From positions 558,001 through 622,000 of the forward strand of contig CAWIVH010000020.1 in assembly GCA_963839475.1 (NCBI GenBank): DNA of 64,000 nt, in the 5' to 3' direction. The notes below the pieces were generated by a model. The model was given only the letters and a program-made list of their open reading frames with translations. It searched no databases and was not told the origin of the DNA. Shown piece by piece: positions 9,250 through 18,104 of this stretch (position 1 is its first letter; each line of letters starts with the position of its first letter). This DNA is from CAWIVH01 sp963839475. GTDB taxonomy: Bacteria > Acidobacteriota > UBA6911. Made by a program: the position numbers and the translations under genes.

Positions 9250-10006
9250 AGCGGGTTTACCTCATGCCCGGAAAGTCAGTGCAAGTGACAGAGAACCTCG
9301 TTGTCGCTTCCAAGCCGTAAGAGCCTGCACCAAGCCCCGGCTTCCGACGCGGCGACCGCCCGGTTCTGCGTTGGAAGGAGTGAGCCGTCTTCTGCGGATC
9401 CCCCAGCATTTCACGACGTTTCAACCGGACCCAAAGCTCCGGGTCTATCCTGACATGGAGAAGATGATCCACACCATCGCCACTCCCTGCGTCGCGAACG
9501 GCGTACGTAATTGTGCGTATGCGTCATTGGCTAGCATTACCCACAGCAAAATTGGGTGTTTAGGCGGATTGAATCGACACCTCCCGGATGTTCACTATTT
9601 CTAAATCAGGAAGGTCGGCAATCGAGGCCGGACGTGCAGGTCGCACACTCGAATGTTTTGTGATTGAGCAGGGGGAGGAATCTTGAGGCGGAAGAAAGAG
9701 TAGCCTCCGGGTTTGGGGACGCACCACGCCCGGACGACAGGCAAACCGCACTACTCATCGGTAATGGCTCGATTCCCTGGCAGGGGATCCTGGGAAGGTG
9801 AGGGCGCGCGGGTGCAGACCCATCAGGCCGGGGACATCTTTCGACGCCAAATCGGCACTGGATACCCGAGGCCTCTGAATCCATCGAATTCTGACCAACA
9901 AGATTCGAGAATCGATATAGCCGGCAATCAAAATCAATGGCTTTGCAGATCAGTGGATTTGGAAGAGGGGCGCAAGTCCCATGAATTCTTTGCCAGGGAG
10001 GAACAA

Positions 10007-13000
10007 ATGAGGACTTCACTGACGATTAAGCTGTTTTTGCTGGCCGCGCTATTACCCGGCGCAGCATTTTCCCAGACCACCAGCAGCAACCTGGTGGGCA
10101 GGGTCATGGATACCTCCGGTGCGGTGATTCCCGGTGCAACCGTTGAAGCCGAGAACGCTGCGACCGGCGTTAAAAGCATCACGACATCCGGTGATGATGG
10201 CCAGTACCACTTCAACAACATTCCGGTTGGAAAATACACAATTACCGCCACGATCTCCGGATTCCAGACCCTGACTTTGAGGAATGTGGTCCTGGATTTG
10301 AACAGGACTGCGACGGCAAACCTGACCCTGCAGGTGGGCCAGGTTTCAACAACGCTGGAAGTGGACGCAACCACTGCGATGCTGGACACCACAACGGCTC
10401 AGGTCCAGAGCACCTATGATTCTCAACGGATCGTCGATTTGCCCATCATCGAAAACTCGAACGGTCTTTTTGGGGCCTTGAACCTGTCGCTCCTGAGCGC
10501 CGGTGTGACCAGCAACGGCGGTGTCGGACAGGGTACCGGCCCTTCCGTCGGCGGACAGCGGCCGATGAATAACAATTTCATGATCGAGGGAATCGACAAC
10601 AACAACAAGGCGGTTACCGGTCCGCTCGTTTATCTCCCGACGGACGCCACCGACCAGTTTTCGTTGCTTGAAAACCAGTATGGCGCCGAGTTTGGACATT
10701 CCACCGGCGGCCAGTTCAACACGGTCGTCAAAGGCGGGACGAACTCAGTTCACGGTTCGCTCTATGAATATTTCCAGAACCGGGATCTGAACGCCGTCGA
10801 TCAGCAGTTCGCGCGGCAGGGATTTCTCACCAACCAGCGCTTCGACCAAAACAGGTTTGGGGCCACCATCGGCGGACCGATCCTCAAGAACAAGTTGTTT
10901 TACTTCGGCAACTTTGAGTATGCGCCGCTGGGTCAGGCATTTACGCCATCCACGGTTTACGCCCCGACGGCTGCCGGATATGCCTTGCTCGACGGCATGA
11001 CAAATCTGTCCAAAACCAACTACGACATCCTGAAAAAGTACGTTGCAGCTGCGCCGGTGGCGAGCGGTTCCACTACGCCTGTGAATGGTGTCAACATTCC
11101 CATTGGCATTCTGCCCATCAGCGGAGCCAATTACAGCAACTTTTACACGGCCATTGGCAGCATCGACTACAACATGTCCGAAAAGGACCAAATCCGCGGC
11201 CGCTGGATTTACAACAAGTACGATTCGCTGGACAATCTCGCCAACCTGCCGGTTTTTTGGACCACTCTCCCCCAGCGATTCCACACCATTGCCATCAACG
11301 AAAACCACACCTTCGGACCCAAATTAACCAATGAATTCCGGATCGGGTACAACCGTTTCAGCCAGTATTATGTCCTCCCGCCCGACCAGATCGCGGGTCT
11401 CGACTCGTTTCCCAACATCCAGATTGACAACGACCTGGGGATTCAGATCGGACCGGATCCCAACGCGCCGCAGTATGCGATCCAGAATACCTACCAGATC
11501 GTAGAAAACGTGAACTGGTCGGTGGGCAAGCACACACTCAAGTTCGGCGTTGATGTCAGAGATTCGATTTCGCCGCAGCATTTCATCCAGCGCCAGCGCG
11601 GCGACTACAACTGGTCGACACTGGACCTCTATCTGCACGACACGGTTCCGGACGATCTAGCCGAACGCAACCTGGGAGATACAACTTATTATGGCAACCA
11701 GTGGGCCACTTATCTGTACGGTACAGATACCTGGCGCGTCACGAGGAATCTGACCGGGTATTTCGGTCTTCGCTGGGAGCGGACGACCGTGCCTCTCACC
11801 ATGGGTCTTCAGGAATTAAACGCCATCGCCAGTGTGCCGGGCCTGATTGATTTCCATGCTCCCAAAGTGGCGAACAAGAACTTCGCTCCACGCGTCGGAT
11901 TCGCCTATTCGCCGGGAACCAGCGGCAATACCGTAATCCGGGCGGGATTTGGGATGGGCTACGACGTCATCTTTGACAACGTCGGATCAACTGCATATCC
12001 ACCCCAATTGAGTTCCACTTTTGACGCCAACAACTATCCGAACAAATACGCCGGTGCGTTCCTGGCAAGCGGGGGGATAAAGCCGGGGGACTTTCCCTCT
12101 GGAACCAACCTAACCGCGGCGGAAGCCCGCGCGGCAACGTCCAGCTACATTTACGATCAAAAACTGCCTTACTCGCTGCAGTGGAACTTCGGGGTCTCGC
12201 ATGTTTTCAAAAAGGATTACACCATTGAAGCGCGCTATATGGGAACCCGCGGAGTGCACCTCCTGGTGCAGGAGCAGATCAACAAAACCAACACCCCTGT
12301 GACGGCGACTCGCAACCTGCCGACCTACCTTACCGCCCCGACACAGTCTCAACTCGATGCGCTTCCTTTGACGCTGTCGGATCTGAAGGCGATCAATCCA
12401 TTTGATCCTGCCTTCCTGGCAGCCGGCTTCACAAGCAACATAACGGCCTGGCCGCCGATAGGAAATTCGACCTACCACGGGATGGCTCTGCAGTTGAACC
12501 GCCGCTTCAGCCAGGGCTTCTCGACGATCGCTGCGTATACCTGGAGCCATAACATCGATGACTCCACGGCCACGCACTTCTCGACGTATCTCACGCCTCG
12601 CCGGCCTGAAGGGTTCATGAATCAGACGCCTGAAAAGGCTTCATCGGCCCTCGACAGGCGGCAGCGGCTCACCCTTAGCTGGATTTGGGAAACGCCGTGG
12701 TACAACAGTTCTTCGAGCTGGTTCATCAAGAACCTGGTTGGGAACTGGCGCTTTGTGGGCACATACACGGCGGAAAGTGGTGAGCTGGCCACCGCCCAGA
12801 GCGGCACCGATTCCAATATGAACGGCGACACCGCGGGAGACCGGACGGTGATCAATCCCCAGGGAAATTCCAGTTTGGGCAGCGATGCAACCCCTCTCCT
12901 GAATTCGGCGGGACAGACCGTGGCTTATCTTGCCACCAATCCAAATGCGATGTACATCAAAGCCCAGCCGGGCGCCTTTGCCAACGGCGGCCGGAATACG

Positions 13001-13270
13001 CTCCAAATGCCGGGAATTAACAATTTCGATCTCTCGCTGGCCAAGAGATTCAAAGTGACTGAAGGCAAGGCCTTCGAGTTCCGGGCTGATTTTGCCAATG
13101 CCTTCAATCACCCGCAATACACGTCGGGTTATGTCAACTCCGTTCGCTTGACCACGCAAACCACGACCCGAACGTTCCTGCTGCCGAATAGTGCGCAGTT
13201 CGAGCAGTGGTCTCAGAACTTCCCCAGCAACGCGCGGTCTATCCAGCTGGCTCTCAAGTTCACGTTCTAG
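10007..13270 (+). CDS. TonB-receptor-like outer membrane protein with carboxypeptidase-regulatory domain
   Basis: 1087 residues from the ATG at 10007, which has GGGAGGAA upstream and a signal peptide (KLFLLAALLPGAAFSQ). Residues about 28-110 form a carboxypeptidase-D regulatory-like beta-sandwich (LVGRVMDTSGAVIPGATVE). A plug-like segment follows (GQRPMNNNFMIEGIDNNNK; YGAEFGHSTGGQFNTVVKGG), then a long beta-barrel ending in LKFTF with a terminal Phe. This is the Oar/CarboxypepD_reg receptor type that is greatly expanded in Acidobacteria; ligands are probably oligosaccharides or peptides, but none can be inferred. The gene stands alone and ends in a strong terminator. Confidence 0.93.
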   Translation: MRTSLTIKLFLLAALLPGAAFSQTTSSNLVGRVMDTSGAVIPGATVEAENAATGVKSITTSGDDGQYHFNNIPVGKYTITATISGFQTLTLRNVVLDLNRTATANLTLQVGQVSTTLEVDATTAMLDTTTAQVQSTYDSQRIVDLPIIENSNGLFGALNLSLLSAGVTSNGGVGQGTGPSVGGQRPMNNNFMIEGIDNNNKAVTGPLVYLPTDATDQFSLLENQYGAEFGHSTGGQFNTVVKGGTNSVHGSLYEYFQNRDLNAVDQQFARQGFLTNQRFDQNRFGATIGGPILKNKLFYFGNFEYAPLGQAFTPSTVYAPTAAGYALLDGMTNLSKTNYDILKKYVAAAPVASGSTTPVNGVNIPIGILPISGANYSNFYTAIGSIDYNMSEKDQIRGRWIYNKYDSLDNLANLPVFWTTLPQRFHTIAINENHTFGPKLTNEFRIGYNRFSQYYVLPPDQIAGLDSFPNIQIDNDLGIQIGPDPNAPQYAIQNTYQIVENVNWSVGKHTLKFGVDVRDSISPQHFIQRQRGDYNWSTLDLYLHDTVPDDLAERNLGDTTYYGNQWATYLYGTDTWRVTRNLTGYFGLRWERTTVPLTMGLQELNAIASVPGLIDFHAPKVANKNFAPRVGFAYSPGTSGNTVIRAGFGMGYDVIFDNVGSTAYPPQLSSTFDANNYPNKYAGAFLASGGIKPGDFPSGTNLTAAEARAATSSYIYDQKLPYSLQWNFGVSHVFKKDYTIEARYMGTRGVHLLVQEQINKTNTPVTATRNLPTYLTAPTQSQLDALPLTLSDLKAINPFDPAFLAAGFTSNITAWPPIGNSTYHGMALQLNRRFSQGFSTIAAYTWSHNIDDSTATHFSTYLTPRRPEGFMNQTPEKASSALDRRQRLTLSWIWETPWYNSSSSWFIKNLVGNWRFVGTYTAESGELATAQSGTDSNMNGDTAGDRTVINPQGNSSLGSDATPLLNSAGQTVAYLATNPNAMYIKAQPGAFANGGRNTLQMPGINNFDLSLAKRFKVTEGKAFEFRADFANAFNHPQYTSGYVNSVRLTTQTTTRTFLLPNSAQFEQWSQNFPSNARSIQLALKFTF

Positions 13271-13294
13271 TGCTGCCGTGTCCGTGAGTGTGAC

Positions 13295-13331
13295 GGGGTG
13301 CCCCTTCACCCGGGGCACCTCTTTTGTTTTT
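13295..13331 (+). terminator. Rho-independent terminator of the receptor gene
   Basis: Stem GGTGCCCC / GGGGCACC (extendable to 10 pairs, 13295-13304 with 13312-13321), loop TTCACCC, then TTTTGTTTTT. It begins 24 bp after the stop codon. Confidence 0.88.
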
Positions 13332-13408
13332 GGTGCGGGCAGAGAAGGCTGGTCGAAGCGAGTGCAGTTTATACATGAACACCCGGTTGATGATGTCCGG
13401 CGACATGG

Positions 13409-14130
13409 GAAAATGGGGGCGCAATCCTATTATGAGGTTCCTGCCTTTCCCTTCTTGGGACGGCCGACGGATCTCGGCTGCAGCCGCCGGCCAACGAGAG
13501 ATTCCATGGCCCTAATAAACTCCCTGTTGCCAGCCGGGCGTCCAGTACGAGTGCGAAGCCGGATCGTCTCCACCAATTTCGCGTCCTCCTTCTCCGCCAA
13601 CCATGCTGACCAGTTCTCTGTCCTGACGGGAACCATCCCCTGCAGGGGTGACAGCATGGCATCGGTACGCAGTCCGCAGTGAGCGGCGGCGCTGCTCCAG
13701 GGATATTGCTCTGCGCTGCAAACCATCCGGGCCCTGATGGGATTCCGTTCGGCATACTGTATGGCGGCGCACAGGTGTTCGTCATCGAGCGCGCAGGAAA
13801 ACGGTCTTCCTTGCCACAACCGCCCGCTCATGAGCCGGGACGAGTTAAAGTGCTGAGCGTAGCGCATGTCCAGGGGTCGGAAGACCGATGCGAGTGTGTC
13901 GGCTCGTTCCGGTATGCATACAAGGTGAACATGGTTCGTCATGAGGCAATAGGCGAGGATCTTCAGCCCGTGCTTGACAAAATATTCCAACAAGAGCTGA
14001 AGATAGCGCTGCCGATCGGCATCTTCGAAAAAAACATCATCCCGTCGATTTCCTCTTTGAGTAACGTGGTGCGGCACTCCAGGAATGACTACTCATGCGC
14101 CGCAAAAATAGGGTTGCGTCCCCATTTTTC
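13409..14130 (-). mobile_element. RAYT element 2 with inverted terminal motifs
   Basis: AAAATGGGGGCGCAATCC (13410-13427) and GGGTTGCGTCCCCATTTTT (14111-14129) bracket a transposase gene, the same end motifs as element 1 at 3727-4500. The element lies between the receptor gene and the second higBA locus. Confidence 0.75.
13430..14077 (-). CDS. REP-associated tyrosine transposase, 5' end damaged
   Basis: 215 residues of the Y1/RAYT family with intact HUH motif (CLMTNHVHLVCIPERAD) and tyrosine region (YAERNPIRARM), ending SVGRPKKGKAGTS. It is highly similar to the protein at 3789-4682 up to residue about 200. The normal N-terminal dozen residues (MPRIAKTVIRGI in the other copy) are absent. In this frame only VVIPGVPHHVTQ is open, behind a TGA, so translation would need the GTG at 14077. 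It may be a recently decayed gene. Confidence 0.8.
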   Translation of the reverse strand: MPHHVTQRGNRRDDVFFEDADRQRYLQLLLEYFVKHGLKILAYCLMTNHVHLVCIPERADTLASVFRPLDMRYAQHFNSSRLMSGRLWQGRPFSCALDDEHLCAAIQYAERNPIRARMVCSAEQYPWSSAAAHCGLRTDAMLSPLQGMVPVRTENWSAWLAEKEDAKLVETIRLRTRTGRPAGNREFIRAMESLVGRRLQPRSVGRPKKGKAGTS

Positions 14131-14164
14131 AAGGGGAAATGGCGCAGGATCAGCTTGAGGAAAT

Positions 14165-14455
14165 TCAAGCGGCCCACGGTTTGATCTTCTGGATTTTTGC
14201 ACCCAGAGTGCGCTCTGCGACTTCAGTATCATGCGCCGCCTGAGCGCGCAGCCAATACCCGTTCGAAAGTCCGAAAAAGCGGCACAGGCGCAGATCCGTT
14301 TCGGCCGTAACGGAACGCCTGCCCTTGACAATCTGGCCGATGCGCTGCGCGGGCACACCGATCTCCTTTGCCAGCCGATACTGGCTGATCCCCAGCGGCT
14401 TCAGAAATTCCTCCATCAAAAGCTCGCCGGGAGCGATGGGTTTTAATTTGCGCAT
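14165..14455 (-). CDS. higA: HigA-family HTH antitoxin, second locus
   Basis: 96 residues from the ATG at 14455, which has GGGAG upstream; the open frame extends further but into higB. It begins MRKLKPIAPGELLMEEFLKP and has the XRE helix-turn-helix ISQYRLAKEIGVPAQRIGQ and the YWLRAQAAHD tail. The gap to the toxin gene is 13 bp. It should repress the palindromic promoter at 14754-14782. It lies about 1 kb outside the left attachment site of the large island. Confidence 0.92.
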   Translation of the reverse strand: MRKLKPIAPGELLMEEFLKPLGISQYRLAKEIGVPAQRIGQIVKGRRSVTAETDLRLCRFFGLSNGYWLRAQAAHDTEVAERTLGAKIQKIKPWAA

Positions 14456-14468
14456 GGAAAATTCTCCC

Positions 14469-14747
14469 TCAATGGTAATCGACGATCTCGACATCCTCGA
14501 CGCCCGAATCGGTCCAGCGAAAGCAAATGCGGAACTGATTGTTGATCCGGATGCTGTACTGTACTGCCCGGTTCCCCTTGAGCGCTTCCAGATGGTTTCC
14601 GGGGGGAACTCGCAGGTCGTCCAGGCGTCCGGCGATCTCCAATTGCCGAAGCTTTCGGCGGGCCACAGCGGCGATATTGACAAACCGTCTGATTGGATTC
14701 CCCTTCGCCAGGGCTTCCGTTTCGAGGCACCGGAAAGTTCTGATCAC
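14469..14747 (-). CDS. higB: HigB/RelE-family toxin, second locus
   Basis: 92 residues when started at the GTG at 14747 (VIRTFRCLETEALAKG), which matches the N-terminus and length of the first copy. An ATG at 14819 in the same frame would put the promoter inside the gene. It carries LEALKGNRAVQYSIRINNQ and FRICFRW, as in ribosome-dependent RelE-fold mRNA interferases. The GTG is six bases from the -10 box, so the message looks leaderless, as at 670. Confidence 0.88.
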   Translation of the reverse strand: MIRTFRCLETEALAKGNPIRRFVNIAAVARRKLRQLEIAGRLDDLRVPPGNHLEALKGNRAVQYSIRINNQFRICFRWTDSGVEDVEIVDYH

Positions 14748-14753
14748 GTCGTC

Positions 14754-14782
14754 ATAGTAACGCAAAACGTTACTATCGTCAA
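14754..14782 (-). promoter_or_regulatory. Promoter and palindromic operator of the second higBA locus
   Basis: On the minus strand TTGACG (14777-14782) and TACTAT (14754-14759) are 17 bp apart. The -10 box and spacer form a perfect inverted repeat, ATAGTAACG / CGTTACTAT (14754-14776) around a five-base centre. This is a good HigA operator candidate. The GTG of higB starts 6 bp downstream. Confidence 0.78.
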
Positions 14783-14994
14783 GAATTGACAGGAATGCAG
14801 GTGCGTTGTTGCATCGCAATTCAGATAGTTGCTCCCCACCATCTGGTTTCCTGCGCGCAAATGTAAATGACTGCAGGGATTATTGTCCTTCTTCCTCAAG
14901 TCTCTTCCGGATTGCGCCCGCATCCGAGGGCGGAAGCCGCTGCAGGTTGTAGTGCATACTGTGGACGACCGTAGCGAGATTTTCGGAGATTCAC

Positions 14995-15430
14995 AAAGCC
15001 AATGTCGGCGATGTGGATCTGACTAAAAAACCACCCGGCTCGTGCTCAAGGTTGGAAGGACTCAAATTATCGGCCTCAACAAGATCGCAGTCGAGGTTCT
15101 GGAGGAGGAGTTCCGCAAGGGTGGAGCTCCGGACCCGTCGGAACCCCTTTTCGCCAGTAGGAACGGGAAAAGGACGGGGTAGATCCATCATGTGCTTGCC
15201 GACGCCTGAAAACAGGCGGGCGTCCCTTACATCACCCACCACAGTCTGCGGCACAGCTTTGCCCTCACACTCCAGAGGTCGGGCTCACCATTCAGCAGAT
15301 CGGCAAACTGCCGGGGCATGAAAGCGGGAGTTCCATGACGGTGATGTACGCGGACATGTCCGACCTGGAGGTCATCGAGACGGCCCCATCGGTGGCATTC
15401 GAGCAAATTGAAAAAGTGATCGAAAAGTGA
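14995..15430 (+). pseudogene. Decayed tyrosine recombinase (integrase) gene
   Basis: Fragments of the catalytic domain can be read across frames. One is LVLKVGRTQIIGLNK...EPLFASRNGKRTG. After a TAG and a TGA comes ITHHSLRHSFALTLQ, which has the catalytic RH box. After a frameshift comes IGKLPGHESGSSMTVMYADM, which has the GH box and the tyrosine. Two in-frame stops, at least one frameshift and no N-terminal domain make it non-functional. It is not a copy of the integrase at 15707 and lies just outside the left attachment site. An earlier element probably used this place too. Confidence 0.75.
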
Positions 15431-15496
15431 GCAGTAACGGAAATCCAGCTGAAAACCGGTCAAAACGAGAAGGCGGGAAAAAACCCGTAAGCTTTT

Positions 15497-15564
15497 GTGG
15501 CGGAGGTGCATGGGAATCGAACCCACCGAACCCGCCTTCCGGCGAATCCCACTGGATTTGAAGG
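15497..15564 (-). pseudogene. 3' half of tRNA-Sec (attachment site)
   Basis: On the minus strand: anticodon loop CTTCAAA (anticodon TCA), TCCAG stem, the long variable arm (CGCCGGAAGGCG), T-arm GTGGGTTCGATTCCCA, 3' acceptor GCACCTCC and GCCA. The matching 5' acceptor strand GGAGGTGC and a paired anticodon stem are missing upstream, so only the half from the anticodon loop onward is present. The first 35 bp (15497-15531) are repeated exactly at 63966-64000. This is typical of integration in the anticodon loop or T-arm of selC. Confidence 0.82.
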
Positions 15565-15706
15565 ACATCACCTCGGGGGGATCCATATGCCCGAATCCCC
15601 ACATTTTATATGTTTTGCAATAAATTAGCCGCATCGCTGATTTTCGCCGTAATCGCTATTTTCGCAGTTCCCCCACATAGTTCAAGCACAGTTAAAGTAC
15701 AATCGT

Positions 15707-16861
15707 TCATTGTTGGCCCGCGCTGGTGATCGGGACCACTTTTTGTTCCGCGGGACCCTTGGATAACCCGGCTCTATAATCGGCCAGCCGCTTCAATCCA
15801 TCGACAAGATCCTGCTTCGCGACAATCGCATATCGACGATAGATGCTCTCGGTTTTATGCCCAACGAGCTTCATCGCGACCGACCTCGGCACCCCTGCCC
15901 GCTCCAGATTGCGGACCGCGGTGCGGCGGAAATCGTGAGGGATCTTCCCTGCCATCCCGAGCGCCTTGGTGGCCTTCCTCCAAGATCCGTGGTAATCGCT
16001 AATCGTCTTTCCGTACCTGTGGTGGAAGACCCATGGGATGATCTTCCCGGTTTCAACCTGCACGTGGTCGGTGTGCTCCCGCTGGTGTCTAAGAAGATCC
16101 TCGAGTTCCGGAAGCACCAGGAACGGGAATACCCGGCCCCCTTCGTTCTTCGTGGTTCCGGGTTCCAGCCTCACCTCGCCTGCGGCGAAATCAACCTGCT
16201 TCCATTGGAGGGTCAGCACTTCGCTTCTGAGCCGCCAGCCGGTCAGATAGGCAAACTCCATCGGCGCCCGCCAATTGACGGGAAGGTGATCGAGCAGCAG
16301 CCGGAATTCCGCCTCTTCGAAAAATCCTTTCCGCGCGTTGTTGACCCTTATCTTCGGGAATTCGGGCCAGTAACCGCCGAGGGGTTTCCCCGCGAGCCGA
16401 AACATCCTTTTGAGCACCGCGATCTCGTAGTGCACACAGGCATTCGAAATTTTGTCGACCTCAAGGCGCTCGTCGACATATGCGTTCAACTCGTGGTCGG
16501 TTAGGTCCAGGGCGCGGGGATTCCCGAAATATCCCTTCAAACGTTTTATGGCGCACTCCGCGCGGTCGAGCGATCTTCTCTGGTTGATCCTGTAATCCCG
16601 CCTCACCATATCCGCCAGGTCCTCAAGCCGGAGCCGCTCGCTGCGTCCGACAACCAGGTTGCCGCTGGTGGACGCATCCAACTGCCTGCGCAGCAGCTTC
16701 AGCGCCTCGGTGCGCTTCGTGGTGCCCGAAGCTTTCCGGATTTGTTTGCCGTTGTGGTGGAATTCGATCCACCATGTTTTAAGTGTCTTTTCCTCGCCGG
16801 TTTTCGGATCCTTGTAGGTCCGCTGGAAGACCCGGCCCAAACCTCGAACATTTTCTGTCAC
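15707..16861 (-). CDS. int: Tyrosine-type site-specific integrase
   Basis: 384 residues. The N-terminal part has an arm-binding-like region (RTYKDPKTGEEKTLKTWWIE) and a SAM-like core-binding domain (residues about 75-165). The catalytic domain has LTGWRLRSEVLTLQW (first Arg), KTISDY...IPHDFRRTAVRNLE (His-x-x-Arg box as HDFRR) and VGHKTESIYRRYAI with the tyrosine. It should catalyse recombination between the phage site and the tRNA-Sec 3' end; its stop codon is only 175 bp from that site. The ATG at 16861 follows the excisionase-like gene by 39 bp, so the two are probably one operon. Confidence 0.93.
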   Translation of the reverse strand: MTENVRGLGRVFQRTYKDPKTGEEKTLKTWWIEFHHNGKQIRKASGTTKRTEALKLLRRQLDASTSGNLVVGRSERLRLEDLADMVRRDYRINQRRSLDRAECAIKRLKGYFGNPRALDLTDHELNAYVDERLEVDKISNACVHYEIAVLKRMFRLAGKPLGGYWPEFPKIRVNNARKGFFEEAEFRLLLDHLPVNWRAPMEFAYLTGWRLRSEVLTLQWKQVDFAAGEVRLEPGTTKNEGGRVFPFLVLPELEDLLRHQREHTDHVQVETGKIIPWVFHHRYGKTISDYHGSWRKATKALGMAGKIPHDFRRTAVRNLERAGVPRSVAMKLVGHKTESIYRRYAIVAKQDLVDGLKRLADYRAGLSKGPAEQKVVPITSAGQQ

Positions 16862-16900
16862 GGTCTTACCGCCTTATCCGCGCCGGATAATGTCGTGGGT

Positions 16901-17224
16901 CTAGGGCCTCCGCCCAGCCCGCCATTTCAAAAGTCCTGCTTTGCTGAACCGCAAAGCCTTGCGGGAAAGACGTCGGGTAAACGGCAGGTCTCCCGCATGC
17001 CGATACATCCAATCCGCACTTACGCTCAGCAGGAGGGCGGCCTGGTCGGGCGTCAGGAGTTCCTCCTGCTCCTGTGACATCGCGGCTGGATCCTGACTTG
17101 CCGAGTGACCGGTAATCAACCTGGCCGCAAGTGCAGTCTGCAATGCGGCAAGCTGCGTCATTACAGCCGCGATGCGGTCCAGGGGTACGAGTGCAGGATC
17201 GGGAAGGGCCATTTCGTCTGCCAT
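16901..17224 (-). CDS. xis: Excisionase-like HTH_17 DNA-binding protein
   Basis: 107 residues from the ATG at 17224, two bases after the stop of the GIY-YIG gene. The C-terminal half (LLTPDQAALLLSVSADWMYR, then LPFTRRLSRKALRFSKAGLLKW) is the MerR-like winged helix of the HTH_17/excisionase family. The family binds near attachment sites and steers the integrase toward excision. Position directly before int supports this. The N-terminal 55 residues are predicted helical and unassigned. Confidence 0.8.
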   Translation of the reverse strand: MADEMALPDPALVPLDRIAAVMTQLAALQTALAARLITGHSASQDPAAMSQEQEELLTPDQAALLLSVSADWMYRHAGDLPFTRRLSRKALRFSKAGLLKWRAGRRP

Positions 17225-17226
17225 TT

Positions 17227-17838
17227 TCAATCATCCAATAATATAGAGTTGGGGGAGGCACCGTCGCTTTCGCGGGCGGCATCGATATCATCCGGCAAGT
17301 CGCGATGAAGAATTCCGGGCGACGATTTTGCTGCCGATTCCCGGATGCCTGTTCGGTTAAATTTGGGCTTCAGCGATGAGATGAATTTCGACTCCTCTGA
17401 TTCCAAGTCGTTCTCCGCCGTCGGCAGGTAGAACACCCGGTCGAACAGTTTTGATTTGTCTTCATTATGAGTGGCAATCCTCTTCCCCAGGCTGACGGTC
17501 CGGCCCACATAGACAACCTCATCGTCGAGGCAGAGAAAATAAACACAGGGGGAAAGATAGCCAAGGGGGTATTCCTTGATTCCCTTATCAATGCCGGCCA
17601 GTGTCCGATTCAGGCTCGGTAAGGCATGCGGTTCGATGGGAGACGTATCGGTGTCCCGAAGCATGGCACCCAATCCTCCAGGGTAGCCATCGGCCATAAG
17701 CAGAGCCTGGTTGATTTTCTTCGCCAGATCGATGGCGCGGGCGTTGGACGCAAACTGCCTTGCCTTCCGCCTTCCCCGATGGGTAACGAAGACATACCAT
17801 TTACCCGCAACCGATCTGACCTTGGCCCCCATAACCAT
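17227..17838 (-). CDS. GIY-YIG nuclease-domain protein with an integrase-arm-like N-terminus
   Basis: 203 residues. The middle holds a GIY-YIG-type fold: CVYFLCLDDEVVYVGRTVS, LGKRIATH, a DRVFYLPTAEN strand, and a Glu in ESEESKFISSLKPKFN, where the family has its metal-binding Glu. The first 45 residues (VRSVAGKWYVFVTHRGRRKA) resemble the arm-DNA-binding domain of integrases, an unusual pairing. The family cleaves DNA; in phages such proteins act in homing or repair. It precedes xis in a tight operon. Confidence 0.75.
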   Translation of the reverse strand: MVMGAKVRSVAGKWYVFVTHRGRRKARQFASNARAIDLAKKINQALLMADGYPGGLGAMLRDTDTSPIEPHALPSLNRTLAGIDKGIKEYPLGYLSPCVYFLCLDDEVVYVGRTVSLGKRIATHNEDKSKLFDRVFYLPTAENDLESEESKFISSLKPKFNRTGIRESAAKSSPGILHRDLPDDIDAARESDGASPNSILLDD

Positions 17839-17904
17839 CCCCGCACTACAATCTGCTGCCCCTGATAATTCACTTCCGAGTCTGAAACGAAACGTCTCAA
17901 TGCA

Positions 17905-18096
17905 TCATGCGACCGCTTCCCTGTTGAGGATCCGAGCGAGGCTGAGTAGCGACGGCGATCCGCACCTCGGGCACCGTTCCCCCGGGGCTTCGCTGATGTG
18001 CTCGCAGTTCACGCAGAGCGCCGCTTTCTTCAGCTGGACGATGCCGCCGGCATGCTGTGGCGTGCGGATGTCCTCGAACTCAATCAGCCTCTTCAT
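17905..18096 (-). CDS. Small zinc-ribbon protein
   Basis: 63 residues from the ATG at 18096 (MKRLIEFEDIRTPQHAGG), chosen because the longer frame overlaps the DUF559 gene. It has a four-cysteine ribbon, CVNC-x(10)-CPRC (ALCVNCEHISEAPGERCPRC). Such phage proteins often bind nucleic acid, but the role is unknown. It starts 8 bp after the DUF559 gene stop. Confidence 0.65.
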   Translation of the reverse strand: MKRLIEFEDIRTPQHAGGIVQLKKAALCVNCEHISEAPGERCPRCGSPSLLSLARILNREAVA

Positions 18097-18104
18097 TTCG
18101 TGCC

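Larger units (their letters stand above)
8395..10006. other. Long intergenic stretch with repeat and gene remnants
   Basis: About 1.6 kb without a supported gene. It contains the PD40-type C-terminal remnant at 8554-8600 and the dispersed repeat at 9174-9249. The open frame that continues into the receptor gene from 9713 has no ribosome site or signal at its start. Confidence 0.5.

Noticed and set aside
9713..10006. 98-residue N-terminal extension of the TonB receptor
   Set aside because: The segment lacks any signal; the ATG at 10007 has a ribosome site and begins a signal peptide.
15497..15600. A complete tRNA-Sec gene at the left end
   Set aside because: The 5' acceptor strand GGAGGTGC and a matching anticodon stem are missing; only the half from the anticodon loop fits.
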